Of a stretch of 64,000 nt of DNA, positions 1 through 10,574 are shown one piece after another. Source of the DNA: Rotaria socialis. Its lineage: Eukaryota > Rotifera > Eurotatoria > Philodinida > Philodinidae. The notes beneath the pieces were generated by a model. The model saw only the letters and a program-made list of their open reading frames with translations. It was not told the origin of the DNA and did not search any database. Made by a program: the position numbers and the translations under genes. The stretch spans positions 1-64,000 of the forward strand of contig CAJNYU010001021.1 in assembly GCA_905331475.1 (NCBI GenBank). The letters run 5' to 3'. Numbering within the stretch: position 1 is the first letter of the stretch; each line of letters opens with the position of its first letter.

Positions 1-3000
1 TGGGTGGGGAGCCGCAAAAATCTCGCTTTTAAACTTACACTCACCATTTTCTTCGAAAATATATGTGAGTTTCACAAAAGACGACATTAAATCAAATTTA
101 CCAGCAAATAAGTAGTAACCCCCTCCCCCCTTTAATTAATTTATTTTTTGCTATTTACGAACTTTAATTAACGTTTTCCCATCAAAATATGCCTGATTCT
201 TAGCATTTTAAGCTAAGAGAATGTGTTCACAATAATAATGACACCTTTCGAACCCTTAAAAATGCTGAAAACCACCTTAGTTTTCTGGAAAGCCTTTTAA
301 ATTAAATATTAGGAAAAAATGCGGTTCTTAATACAAGACCTCCCCCCTGGAAAATTTTTACGCTGGAACATAATAGAAGATCCGGGGGTCCTTTTTTGTG
401 GGGGTGGGGGTTACAACAAAAACTCAGAGATCAATGCCAAGCTGGCTATTGTGAAATTATTTCATGTGAAACAAGATCACCCTCCCTCATACCTTCGGTC
501 ACCCTTATCTGCAAACAATCATTCCATCTCACAACTTTTTTATTTTATTTATATTGGTGAGTTTAATAAATCAAAGAATATGCAGAGGAACATTTCGTTT
601 CGTGCGTAACTGTTGCGTGCGGATGTGTTACAAGCGGAAATATCGCGTGTGGAAATTTTGTATGACGCTGAAAATCTTCGAACGAAAAACAAAATCTGTC
701 ATATAAGATAAGTAGATAAACATTTAATCTGTCTAGTGGACTCATGAGGGTGTGGGTTATGGTACACGTCCCATAAAAAGTTACAGTCACATACCCAAAC
801 CGATAGAGCCATAACCACATCTACACCTTGAGATGATCACGTTCGAAGTATTCTTTGATGAAGCTTTGTTTGTTTGCTTCCGTGGATAGTGTTTCGTGCC
901 GTTGTGTGATGGCGTCTAGATGATTCACCTACTGTGCCTTCTCAGCGGATATCTGCCAGACGGCTGTTGTCATAATAATGCTTTCAATATTCGACGTACG
1001 TTCGCCAGGCGAATAAATATGGACTAGTTCCAATCATCTTCAGTAGCATTTAGAAATATCTGGTCAAGCGGTTTCGGTCGGAGAAAACGGGCACTGGAAT
1101 AATCGACTTGAGTTCCAGTGTTTTTTGCCGAGTCTGTTGTACACTTGGACAGGGAACGGAACTAGCCTTGTTGAAAACCTAGGACATCCCCCAGAAATTC
1201 GAAGGAGAATCATGGGAAGCAGCAGGATCTAGTCAAAATCGAAGGCCGGAATCAACGGCACTAGGTTTTCAAATTCCATGAAAAGTGCAGATTTCTTTTG
1301 AGGGTGTTTCTCGCTTTTATTGTGTCGCTACGTTGACCGGCATATTATGAGAATAAATTAGATTTCGATCCAAAAGAGCGAGAAAAATTCTATCATTTTC
1401 CGAAAAAAGGTTTTCTTTCAACATTCTTCTATCAAAGGGAAAAAGGAATGAACATTTTGCGCAATTACTTTTTCATCATGTGTTCCTGAAAATAAAGTTC
1501 TATTACGAATTGTTTTAACAAATTCGCTTAGTGAATGTGAAAACATTTGAGCAATAAATAACATTATTTTCATTGTAAGTGCTGGTAATTTAAAAGGAAT
1601 AGATCAATGCGAAATTAATTATCATGCAACTTCTATATTTATTTTTTTAGAACAATTTGTAAATGGTCGATAAATTTCACGACATCTAAATTCAACAATA
1701 AACTTTCATTTCAATTAGCCCTTTCCCTATTAGCGATGTTTGTAATTATTGCTATTGAAGGAACTTATATTTAATCTGATATTATTGAACTTTCCATACA
1801 GAATGTCTTAAAATTCATTTTTACTTAGGATAAGCAGATTGAAAATAATAAATATTGATTTTGAGAGTCAAAAGTGAGAGAATAGAAAAAATTGGGATTT
1901 TTTTGTCTGATTGTATGCCTCACAAATAAGCGAATAATTAAATATATTTGATTTCTTTATTAAGTATTTTCTATTCATTGTACGATAAAAATTTCTACTT
2001 ATTCATAGCAATTTATTTCCTGGAAAATATTTTCCATCCTTCAAACAAGTTCTTTTTTTATTAGCAAATGTCACAAATAATTCAAATTGATGCAAAGGCT
2101 TCGCCTCACTGCCCTCATCATATAGTCAATGTTGCTAAATATTTGTATTTCTTTTTATGCCTGACCGCGTGTTTATATGAAGAATGTTTATTTTTTTTCT
2201 TATTTTGCTTCCTCACCTGCATTTATCAGCATAGAAGAGCGGATTACCTTGGCCATGTAATATTTTTTTGTTTTCATATTCAATAAAAATGAGCACGTTG
2301 ATTTTTCATATTGCTTGTTCATTCGTGATAGTATGCATCGTGTCAATCATTGAATAACAGCAGGTAAGCATCATTTGCAGGTTTCTATTGATATTACCAT
2401 TGCTTTAAAAGCATCAAATAGATAAATAAATAAATTTTATATTTTTATTTGAACTTAGACGATACAAATAAATGGGATATTCGAAGATTCGTTTATCTGT
2501 TTACAAAATTCTTTGAGCTGAAAATTTTGGAGTATGATATTTTGAATTAACTGATTTTAAACAGATTTTGCCGGATTGAAAGCTACATCAGCAATATATG
2601 TTTGAGTTTCTGAACTCTTACATACACTGTTAATGCATGTTGATAATGAAAAATGTTAATTCCAATATAAACCGGAGAGTTTGAAAGAAAGATAAAGGAT
2701 AGTTGCCATATGAATTCTGTAGCAGATTATGAGCTTCCGAATATATTTGCGACGATGAACAGGCGTTTTTTAGACATCTGCTACGGTCTTTATTCTATCT
2801 AGCATATAGTAAATTTTTCTACGTTAACTATTCCAATGCTTTCAAATATTGACTATTTTTCGAAAACTAAAGGCTTTATATGCGATTTTTTGTTGTCTTT
2901 TAAATATTTCACGTATTGATTTTTATCTTATAAATTCAACAGAAAATAGCCAATATTTTATAGAAATTTGTCTAATATTTTCATCAATACTCATTAGTAA

Positions 3001-5148
3001 TCTAGAAGTTAACATAAAATATTTCTTAGATATTCTGGCCAAGGTATCTTATCTTAGATTATTTATTTGATAAAACGGATAATCTTTGCCAAAAGATTAA
3101 AAACAATTTACTCTCACCAGTTGATTTAAGTTCAGAAATGATGGTGGTAGAAAACTTCAAAGGGATGCCTAATCAAGGTTAATATCTCTTGAAGTTTTAT
3201 CGAAACTCCACAAGTTCTTTTATATTATTTCTATTGTATTATTTAATTCGAATACATTTATGCGAGATTCGTTTCAATAAAAACAAGCTGTTAGCGCCAT
3301 CTCTCCGAGATTAAAATCTGAAACATGATGATTTAGATATTATTTCGAATTCCTAGAAAACTGGTAATTTTTATCTATACTGGGGCATATTTCTTCATCG
3401 TTGTTTAGTTTAGAGTACAGAACTTAAAGAAACAAATATTCCGATTAAATATTGATTCTACACAATCTTTGATAACTCCTTGAAGCCGTTTCCCGTGGTC
3501 TGTGACACTCATTAATTAATTGTTAACTGTTAATTGGCTAATTATCGATTAATATAATCTTTAATAAACAGGGTTTAGTTAACTAATCATTAATTAGTGA
3601 TCACTGAATTAGTTAGCTACACAGTTAAATTATCTGTAAAGTAATTTCAAGGGGTGGAACGCCAATCTCTACCCATTATATTTGCATATTCCTTTTAGAT
3701 CTTGTTTCACAAAAGGGTATATTGCTTTCATTCTATGGTTAGTAACACATTAGCTGGCAAACTTTTGTTATGCACGCTAGATCGAATGTTTTTTGTTTCT
3801 GTTGCCCTTAGATTTTTAGCCAGGAAAAAAAGTGGAAAAATATATTGATGTGAATCGTCTAATTGTCTTTTTTTTATAATGGTCGTATTAGAAATATTCT
3901 CAATGGTAACAATCTCCACGATTCAATACCATTGAAGGCTTGAACAAATGCGAGTGTTGTAAAGAAGAAATCTTTTCATCTGATATCACAAAAATTAATG
4001 AAAGATCACCTTCATATTATTATTCAGACAGTATGAACTATTATATAATCCATGGCATATGCGTAAATCTTGATTTATACGAAATGAAAGCATGTTTTAG
4101 TACAAGATTATTCATGTGCAATAATGTTCAAGATAGATTAAACAAATATAAGTATTTTCTTCTTTCGCTAGCCTAGAAAAAACATATAGAGATGGCATTT
4201 TGAATTTAATAAAGTAGCGAAATTTAAAGTGCAAATTTACACGTTAAAGTTGAGATGTTTTACTGAAATCAAAGATGTTAAGTATATTCGTTTAACTATC
4301 CAGTAATGATAATTTTTCTTTGCTAGTTATAATCGAAATGACAGATGATGTTTGAGAACATTCTCGGTATATCTACTTTAATTTTTAAGATAAAGTCAAA
4401 ATAGCATTCGTTAAAAGTGACTCATTATTTATCCTATCCAAACTTCTTTGGAACCATATTGACTTTCTGTAGGAAAGAATATGTCTTCCAATCCAAAAAG
4501 AAGGTTTTTCACATGAAATACTACAACAGCTTAGACTTCATTGGATTATTTTTTTCCTAACAAGAATTATAATTCTGGATGAACAAAGTAAATACTGGAA
4601 ATTGACTTTGCTCACTGAAGTATTTAATCATTTCTCTGAGTTGTATGTGCGCATTATTATAGTGCTGCTTGCTCGCGAACGTATAGTTATTAGTGTACTA
4701 GCAAAAGATACATTCAACACGGAAAGTTGATTTTGATACGAATATATCAGAAGAGTTGTCGTACAGAAGTCGTTGGTGAATTTTATTTGTAATTTTTTGC
4801 TTTTCTAGAAAATGCATTATTATCAAATATCGTAGAAATTTCAACATTTCTATCTGTTTCATTATCATAAGATTGGCATATTTCTCTATCAAAAAAATAT
4901 CGCTTCTGTTTGAAATCACTTTTCATTCGTAAATAAGTTCAATTAAAATGCACAAATTCAGCAAAATTCTAAAAACGAAATAGCATAATCTTTATTATAA
5001 CCTCAACGGGTAATTTTGCAGCAAAAAATTCGATTTACTGATACACTAACATAATATTAGAAAAGAGCTTTTCTTTTCAAACAAAACCGAAGCATTTTAC
5101 CAAATAACGTAGTTTATATAGTGAAGAGGGTTATGACGCTTCGTTACA
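1..5148. other. Gene-poor AT-rich region
   Basis: I find no convincing gene here. Open frames are short, mostly lack an ATG, and show no recognisable motif. Between about 850 and 1260 the base composition is less AT-rich, and the minus strand reads like a decayed protein-coding stretch: short coding-like segments (for example one reading TLELKSIIPVPVFSDRNR) broken by stops and frame changes. I suspect an old retroelement gag-like remnant but cannot identify it. The segment 3500-3620 is a low-complexity run rich in TTAATTAA/GTTAACT motifs with local inverted symmetry. A 78-codon frame at 3940-4176 has five early cysteines but begins with TTG and lacks clear splice signals, so I do not call it a gene. 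Confidence 0.5.
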
Positions 5149-5156
5149 GTTACGAA

Positions 5157-5331
5157 CAGAGATGAGCACAGGAAAGGACGGTCCTGCTGTCCTGGCGTCC
5201 TGCTCTGCCCTGTTCTACAGGGCAGGACAACCTTTTAATTTTCGTCCTGTCCTGCCGCCCGCCAGGACGATAGGTCTAACAGGACAACAGGACAGGACAG
5301 GACAAAAACATTTATCCTGTGCTCATCTCTG
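5157..5331. mobile_element. hAT-type MITE, 175 bp, with 8-bp TSD
   Basis: The ends are a perfect 17-bp terminal inverted repeat (CAGAGATGAGCACAGGA and its complement). The element is flanked on both sides by the exact 8-bp direct repeat GTTACGAA (5149-5156 and 5332-5339). An 8-bp target duplication and a CAGRGATG-like terminus are hallmarks of hAT elements. The interior is unusually GC-rich and consists largely of iterated, partly palindromic AGGAC/GTCCT words. No transposase is encoded, so it is non-autonomous. Confidence 0.88.
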
Positions 5332-5704
5332 GTTACGAATCAATCCAAAATGGTCGAAAACAAGGTAATCCATAATTTTCACTCTGCAAGATTTTTTCTT
5401 ATGAAGAGCATGATTTATAAGGTATATATGTATATTGTATTATTAATAGTTTGAGATAAAACAAATTTTTGAACTAAATTACTTTTCATCTTATCTTAAA
5501 ATGCATACAAATGACTTTATGTTTGCTAAAGGTTTTTCTTTTGTAGATCAACGATAAAATTCATTTACTTTGAAGGTGATCAAGAATATTGCTGCATTAC
5601 TTATAATTATCTGATCATTTTAGAACTTCGTTTCGACTAACACAATAAAAACTGTTTCAAATAATTTTTTCAGTCGCAGAGAGTTACATATTGAAAATAT
5701 AGAA

Positions 5705-6964
5705 ATGTCGGAAAATGCGAGAAGCAGAGATATTCGACGAACATTTTCGCTTGATCCCCGATATTCAAACAACCAAAGAAACATTTCAAATGATCCCCGA
5801 CAACCGGATAGTGAAAGAGGCGTTTCAAATGATCTTCGGCAACCGGACAGTCAAAGAGGCGTTTCAAATGGTCTCCGACATCCAGACAACCAAAGAAATG
5901 TTTCAAATGATCTCCGACAACCGGACAGTCAAAGAGACGTTTCGTATAATCCCCGACATCTGGACAACCACAGAGACGTTTCAAATGGTCTCCGACATCC
6001 AGACAGTCAAAGAGACGTTTCGTATAATCCCCGACATCCGGACAACCAAAGAAACGTCTCAAATGATCTCCGACATTCGGACAACCAAAGAAACGTTTCA
6101 AATGATCCCCGATATCCGGATAGTCAAAGAGACGTTTCGTATAATCCCCGACATCCGAACAACCAAAGAAATGTTTCAAATGATCTTCGACATTCGTACA
6201 GCCAAAGAGACGTTTCGTATAATCCCCGACATCCGGACAGCCAAAGAGACGTTTCAAATGATCCCCGACATCCGGACAGTCAAAGAAATGCTTCCCACAA
6301 TCCCCAAAATTTTCATCGCCAAACAAGCCAATGGAATAAACCAACCAATCCTGTTCATATTCCAAGATACCACTCGAACACCAATCCTCATGATATTGAC
6401 AATGATAACACATTGGGATATATACAACGACCTCATTATATTCCTGATAGAACGAACAGAAATGAGGGAACGATTCTGAATAGAGAAGATGGTGGACAGT
6501 CACAAATAAGTACTACTACTAATATGCACACGGTACGCAAAGACAGTATCGTATATAAACCGTATATTCTTTGGATTGATAAGAAGGATGGAGAAAATGA
6601 TATTATTGCAAAGCATTTAGAAAGCAATGGACATATTCATATAGAATTTTTCGAGACATTTTCATCGTTACAAAATTATTTGCAAAAAAGCACAAGGCCA
6701 ATCAAATCATCTCCATTTCAAATTATTTCTCGTGGCTATTATAAAAATGAGGATAAAAATCCATTGGATTTGTTATTGTTTTTAAATCAGAACGATTTAA
6801 AACATGTTCCTGTGATTGTTTTTACTAAAGATAAATCTGGGTTAGAAACTCGATTGGCATCCCAGGGATCTTCAAAGGGCGTTTACGACTGGAAAGACCG
6901 TTTATGTATAATAACCAATCCTAAAGAATTAATTGCCAAATGCAAAAGCAATATCGCAAATTAA
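5705..6964 (+). CDS. Protein with fourteen 13-residue repeats and a receiver-like C-terminus
   Basis: This intronless 419-codon frame is not a family I recognise as a whole. After 14 residues it has fourteen exact-length tandem units of 13 residues (residues 15-196; consensus near S-N-D-P-R-H-P-D-S-Q-R-D-V), followed by a polar linker. The region from about 284 to 419 looks like a degenerate response-regulator receiver fold: strand YILWIDKK (acidic residue at D292), strand FQIIS where the phosphoacceptor Asp would sit (Ser instead), strand VPVIVFTK (K375), and a last strand CIITNP. A phosphorelay role is therefore unlikely; a protein-interaction role is my inference. A TTTTTTCAG acceptor at 5665-5673, about 30 bp before the ATG, could be a cis- or spliced-leader acceptor. 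The related strand pattern at the N-terminus of the gene at 10575 suggests a shared module. Confidence 0.72.
   Translation: MSENARSRDIRRTFSLDPRYSNNQRNISNDPRQPDSERGVSNDLRQPDSQRGVSNGLRHPDNQRNVSNDLRQPDSQRDVSYNPRHLDNHRDVSNGLRHPDSQRDVSYNPRHPDNQRNVSNDLRHSDNQRNVSNDPRYPDSQRDVSYNPRHPNNQRNVSNDLRHSYSQRDVSYNPRHPDSQRDVSNDPRHPDSQRNASHNPQNFHRQTSQWNKPTNPVHIPRYHSNTNPHDIDNDNTLGYIQRPHYIPDRTNRNEGTILNREDGGQSQISTTTNMHTVRKDSIVYKPYILWIDKKDGENDIIAKHLESNGHIHIEFFETFSSLQNYLQKSTRPIKSSPFQIISRGYYKNEDKNPLDLLLFLNQNDLKHVPVIVFTKDKSGLETRLASQGSSKGVYDWKDRLCIITNPKELIAKCKSNIAN
5747..6292 (+). repeat. Tandem array of fourteen 39-bp units
   Basis: Fourteen 39-bp units lie head to tail inside the coding sequence and are diverged from one another by a few substitutions each. 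Because 39 is a multiple of three, a stop-free unit stays stop-free throughout the array. Long open frames therefore also appear in a second plus frame (5715-6479) and on the minus strand (5670-6503). These extra frames are products of periodicity. The plus frame starting at 5705 is preferred because only it continues into the structured non-repetitive domain. Confidence 0.95.
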
Positions 6965-7856
6965 TCTGGTAAACGTTGTTATTAAGAAGCCTACTAACCC
7001 ATGGCTTAAGAAACGAGAACATATATGAAACGACAAAAAAGAATCATTGCTCTATTTAACTATTTTCGTTATTATCTTTTTAAAGTTATATGCTAAACCA
7101 AGAAATATACTAAAAAAATTCATGAATTCATTGCAAACATTAATAGTTCATAATAAGACTATTAGCAGCTAGGAAGAGTCTGTGTGTGGGCTTCGATCAA
7201 AGAAACGCAAGCATTCTCAACAACCATTGGGTTCATCATCACTATCACTGTTGTCGAATTTAACGACTTTTTATTTCCTATACGATGGCGGCTTTCACCT
7301 CTAGGGACACTATCTCGTCCGGAATCGTGCTTTTATTAAGAATCTTCTCAAAATTGTAACGAAAATATTCAAATTCTTGTACATGATCATTCATTTTCCT
7401 TAATTACTCTCAGTTTATTGGGCGTGGATGTAGAAGAGTATAAAACGAGTATGCCTACACCAACACGCTCCACATTATTCGATTAGGTCTCGAATAGCCA
7501 TCTTTCTATTGAGTGAGTAGTGCATCGTATCTTAATATTTATGCTTGCACATGACTGTTTCTAACGAAAATGCACTCAATCATGTTGAAATTGACTTCAC
7601 ATAGAGTAATTCTCGCGGATAATGTAGCAAGAAAGTTAATTGCACAGTTCATGAATATTCTGAAAATAATAGCAATCCTTATAATCGTTGATACTCTAAC
7701 TGGAGCTATATCAACATAAAAATTTCAGTTGTTTAAAATATAACTATTTAGCCATATCAGGAATGTAAATATTCAAGTGGCTTAGCCCATTTACACAATA
7801 AAGACACACTCACTTCGACTTCCAGCAGGTCAACGATTTATTCTGCATCTTTGCGT
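6965..7856. other. Intergenic, no gene seen
   Basis: AT-rich DNA between the repeat protein and the Cys-rich gene. I see no open frame, RNA gene or inverted repeat worth calling. An AATAAA on the minus strand at 7837-7842 lies 15 bp past the stop codon of the following minus-strand gene and probably serves as its polyadenylation signal. Confidence 0.5.
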
Positions 7857-8211
7857 TTATACAACAGGCATGCAAATGGGGCGTTTACAACAAAGGTCAA
7901 TGGCACATACTGATTTCACCGATGGGCATGATTTGTGCTCGCAACAAGTATCAAAGCTATCGCATTCTGCAGGTGAAGCGCATAATTTCGTACCGTGCGC
8001 CAATGTGACTCTATAGCATGCTTCGTCCTCAGTAATGATGTTTCCGCATGATGGTCTTAAACAGTTATTCCAAAGTTGGACTATATTCATTGCAATGTAG
8101 ATTGAGAAACTATTTAATACATGCAATCGTGTTAAGTGTTATAGTAATCCTACGGTGAATATTATTGAAGCTGATAAACAAGAGTATGAGTACTATAGGT
8201 ATTAGAGGCAT
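7857..8211 (-). CDS. Small secreted cysteine-rich protein (two exons)
   Basis: I infer a two-exon gene: exon 1 at 8211-8154 and exon 2 at 8080-7857, joined across a 73-bp GT...AG intron. The join is in frame and gives 93 residues. Exon 1 encodes a signal-peptide-like start (MPLIPIVLILLFISF), so the product is probably secreted. The mature part carries 12 cysteines including two CC pairs (DTCC and DLCC), consistent with a disulfide-rich extracellular peptide. An alternative single-exon frame starting at 8126 would lack any signal peptide and seems less likely. A minus-strand AATAAA follows the stop by 15 bp. I recognise no named family; cuticle/matrix, defensive or inhibitor roles are all possible and none is shown by the sequence. 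Confidence 0.6.
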
Positions 8212-8950
8212 AACGTTATCGAATGTGTAACACTAGAAAATGTCCTACTTCTTTTATACGTGACTGATGAAACTCTTATTTTTCTCCACGAGTTGGCTCT
8301 ATGACTGGAACTACGTACGTATTCTTTACTCTTTGTATAGCATAGAAATTTACAAATTTAATGCTTGAATATGAATTTAATATAAAAATTAAAGTATACG
8401 CAAGAAAATTTTCATATTTTAGTTATTCGCTTGATTATAAACTAAATGTCATGATCGATTTCTTTTGGTTCTTAGCCAAGATATAGATGCCTATTCGATT
8501 TATACTTTTTGAGGAACCATCAATCTGAAAGCGGAAGAGATCGGAAGCCAATAAACAACATTTACAACCGTATACTTATTCATTTATTAGATTAAATCAA
8601 TTTTGGTAATTCATAATAATCTTTGAAATATTTGCAACTATGTTGTCTTAACTTTATTTGGTAATTTCATTAAGTAATTGTTTTGCTAATTTTACTAACG
8701 ACAATTGTTATCAGCAGACAGATAAAATCTGTGAATTGTATCTTTCATATCTCTTCAATCGGTACAAATACGATTTCATTATGTGATGTTAAATTTAATA
8801 TAAAAAAATTCGAAACGACAAGTGTTGCAAAGAATTTTGTCAGAATTTCAGTCCGACGACACAGCGGACATCAGCAAATCGAATAAAGATAGTCCGATCT
8901 GAAATCGATGTTCAGCGACAACACTACTTATCGATAGGAAGCCTAGCAAA
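8212..8950. other. Intergenic, no gene seen
   Basis: AT-rich, with only short frames lacking recognisable motifs. The frame at 8683-8886 has no supporting features. The right end (8943-8950, CTAGCAAA) is the left target-site duplication of the adjacent element. Confidence 0.5.
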
Positions 8951-9341
8951 CAAGGGGGAAAAGCGGACTTTTGGGATTCTCAAAATCCCATAAATTGAAA
9001 AGCATTTTCCCCTTTGTGAATGACGTAGCTTCGACCTGAAATTCTTCGCATATATAAGTTTCATGATCCATAAAAGATCCTAAAAGTTTCAACTCGAATA
9101 AATGTTTCTTTCTTAAAATATTGAATTTTCAAAAAAACTGGATTTTCTGACCGTGCCGTGAAATGAGTATTTCTTGCGCATTCATTATCTTGAGAAGGAA
9201 ACGTCTATTTGCGCTGAAAATTTTAAAATATTCTAAGAATCATGAGACTTACATATGAGAAAAAATTCAGATGAAAATTCTGTCATTCGCGTTTTGGATT
9301 TTGGGATTTTCAAAATCCCAAATCCGCCTTTTGCCCTCTTG
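8951..9341. mobile_element. hAT-type MITE, 391 bp, with 8-bp TSD
   Basis: The exact direct repeat CTAGCAAA flanks the element (8943-8950 and 9342-9349). The termini are imperfect inverted repeats: CAAGGGGGAAAAGCGGA on the left and the complement of CAAGAGGGCAAAAGGCGGA on the right. Further inside, both arms carry the inverted words TTGGGATT and CAAAATCCC. The 8-bp duplication points to the hAT superfamily. No transposase is present; the small minus-strand frame at 9233-9475 overlaps the right arm and is not a gene. Confidence 0.85.
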
Positions 9342-9349
9342 CTAGCAAA

Positions 9350-10574
9350 TCTGAGGTCTGTTTGATTCGAGGCTTTTCGTACCACATCGCACTCTAACTC
9401 GTGCGTGAAGCTCGAATTAGAAAACATTCTCTCATCAACATAAAATATTGCAATAAAAGCACATCGAAAAAGCAAATATAAATGATCCCATCATCTATTT
9501 CCCACTCACTGAGACTTGTTAACAAAATATTATCGAGCCTTTTCATATCGAAATTCTTGTAGCAAAAGAATAAAAGAATTTGTCAATTGTAACCGATCTT
9601 ATGTAATTAAATATACATATCTAATCGAAAAAGTAAATTTATTTAGTATTATAAAAATGCTGAGTTGATCCTATCAAAATTTTGTATTATTCTTACTTGT
9701 GATTATGAATATGACAATTACTCATCTATCTCAAGAACCAAGGAATGTGATAAAGACAAAAAAAGTTTGGTACATATTGAAAAACGATTATTATTATTAT
9801 CAACAGACTTTGCTTAGTCAGAATATTTCAACAAGAAAGATATTTATCTTTATAATAAATTGAAACTAATAGTTTTTTATCCTTGGTTCCATGTATTTCT
9901 GATGCGATAAATACTCTAAAAAGATCATCAATGAACAAAGTTGATCATGAGCTACTGATACTATACTCCACGCCCACACTCTTCTTCAGCCCTTGGCAAT
10001 CCTCTTACACAATGCGTTTCTCTCTCGGTGACCTTCGCCACTGAGATTGCGAATAGCTTACCAATATCAGAGCAGAGAACCCGGTCATTATTTCACACAT
10101 AGAGACTAGATTCAGAACTAGAATTATCCGATGTACGTCCACGCTCACATTCACCCACACTCTTTTTGTCAGATAATTCAGTAAGTGTTTTGTTTATTTA
10201 TGTAGGCAAAGCCTAACATAGTAAGTACTCGGTGGCAGTCATGCTGATTAATATTTGATATAAGGGTTCAACAAAAAAGAAAATAATTTATGTTATTCGA
10301 GAATTTTTGAGTGGTACCATAGAATTTTTTCATAAAAAAAACATTTGTGCATGAAAAGTTTCGGGTGTGTTTTTTTTTAAATGAAATAATGGAATAAATA
10401 TGCCACTTGTCTCTAGTTGTAATGAATGGAAAATTTTATTTTCATAGTCTTTTCTCTACTCACTTCTTACTAAATAAAAGAACGCAAAATAGTGTAGTAC
10501 ACAACATTCCAATACTATTCATCTTCAACATAAAACAACCGTACGAATAGAGCTATTGGTTACTGTAAATTTCC
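9350..10574. other. Intergenic and upstream region of the TPR gene
   Basis: No gene is visible. Sequence between about 9960 and 10170 is less AT-rich and contains several CCCACACTC/CACCCACACTC words, whose meaning is unclear. The last ~100 bp before the ATG at 10575 would include the 5' UTR or promoter, but I can identify no core promoter element with confidence. Confidence 0.4.

Noticed and set aside
3940-4176. Cys-containing frame that could be a zinc-binding peptide
   Set aside because: No ATG at its start, no spacing typical of a zinc finger, and no convincing splice sites.
5162-5368. 68-codon frame
   Set aside because: Lies almost entirely inside the hAT MITE made of AGGAC repeats.
5715-6479. 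254-codon overlapping plus-strand frame
   Set aside because: Same periodicity effect; the 5705 frame alone continues into a structured domain.
5670-6503. 277-codon antisense frame across the 39-bp repeats
   Set aside because: It is open only because the 39-bp unit has no stop on that strand; it contains no non-repetitive domain and lacks support beyond the array.
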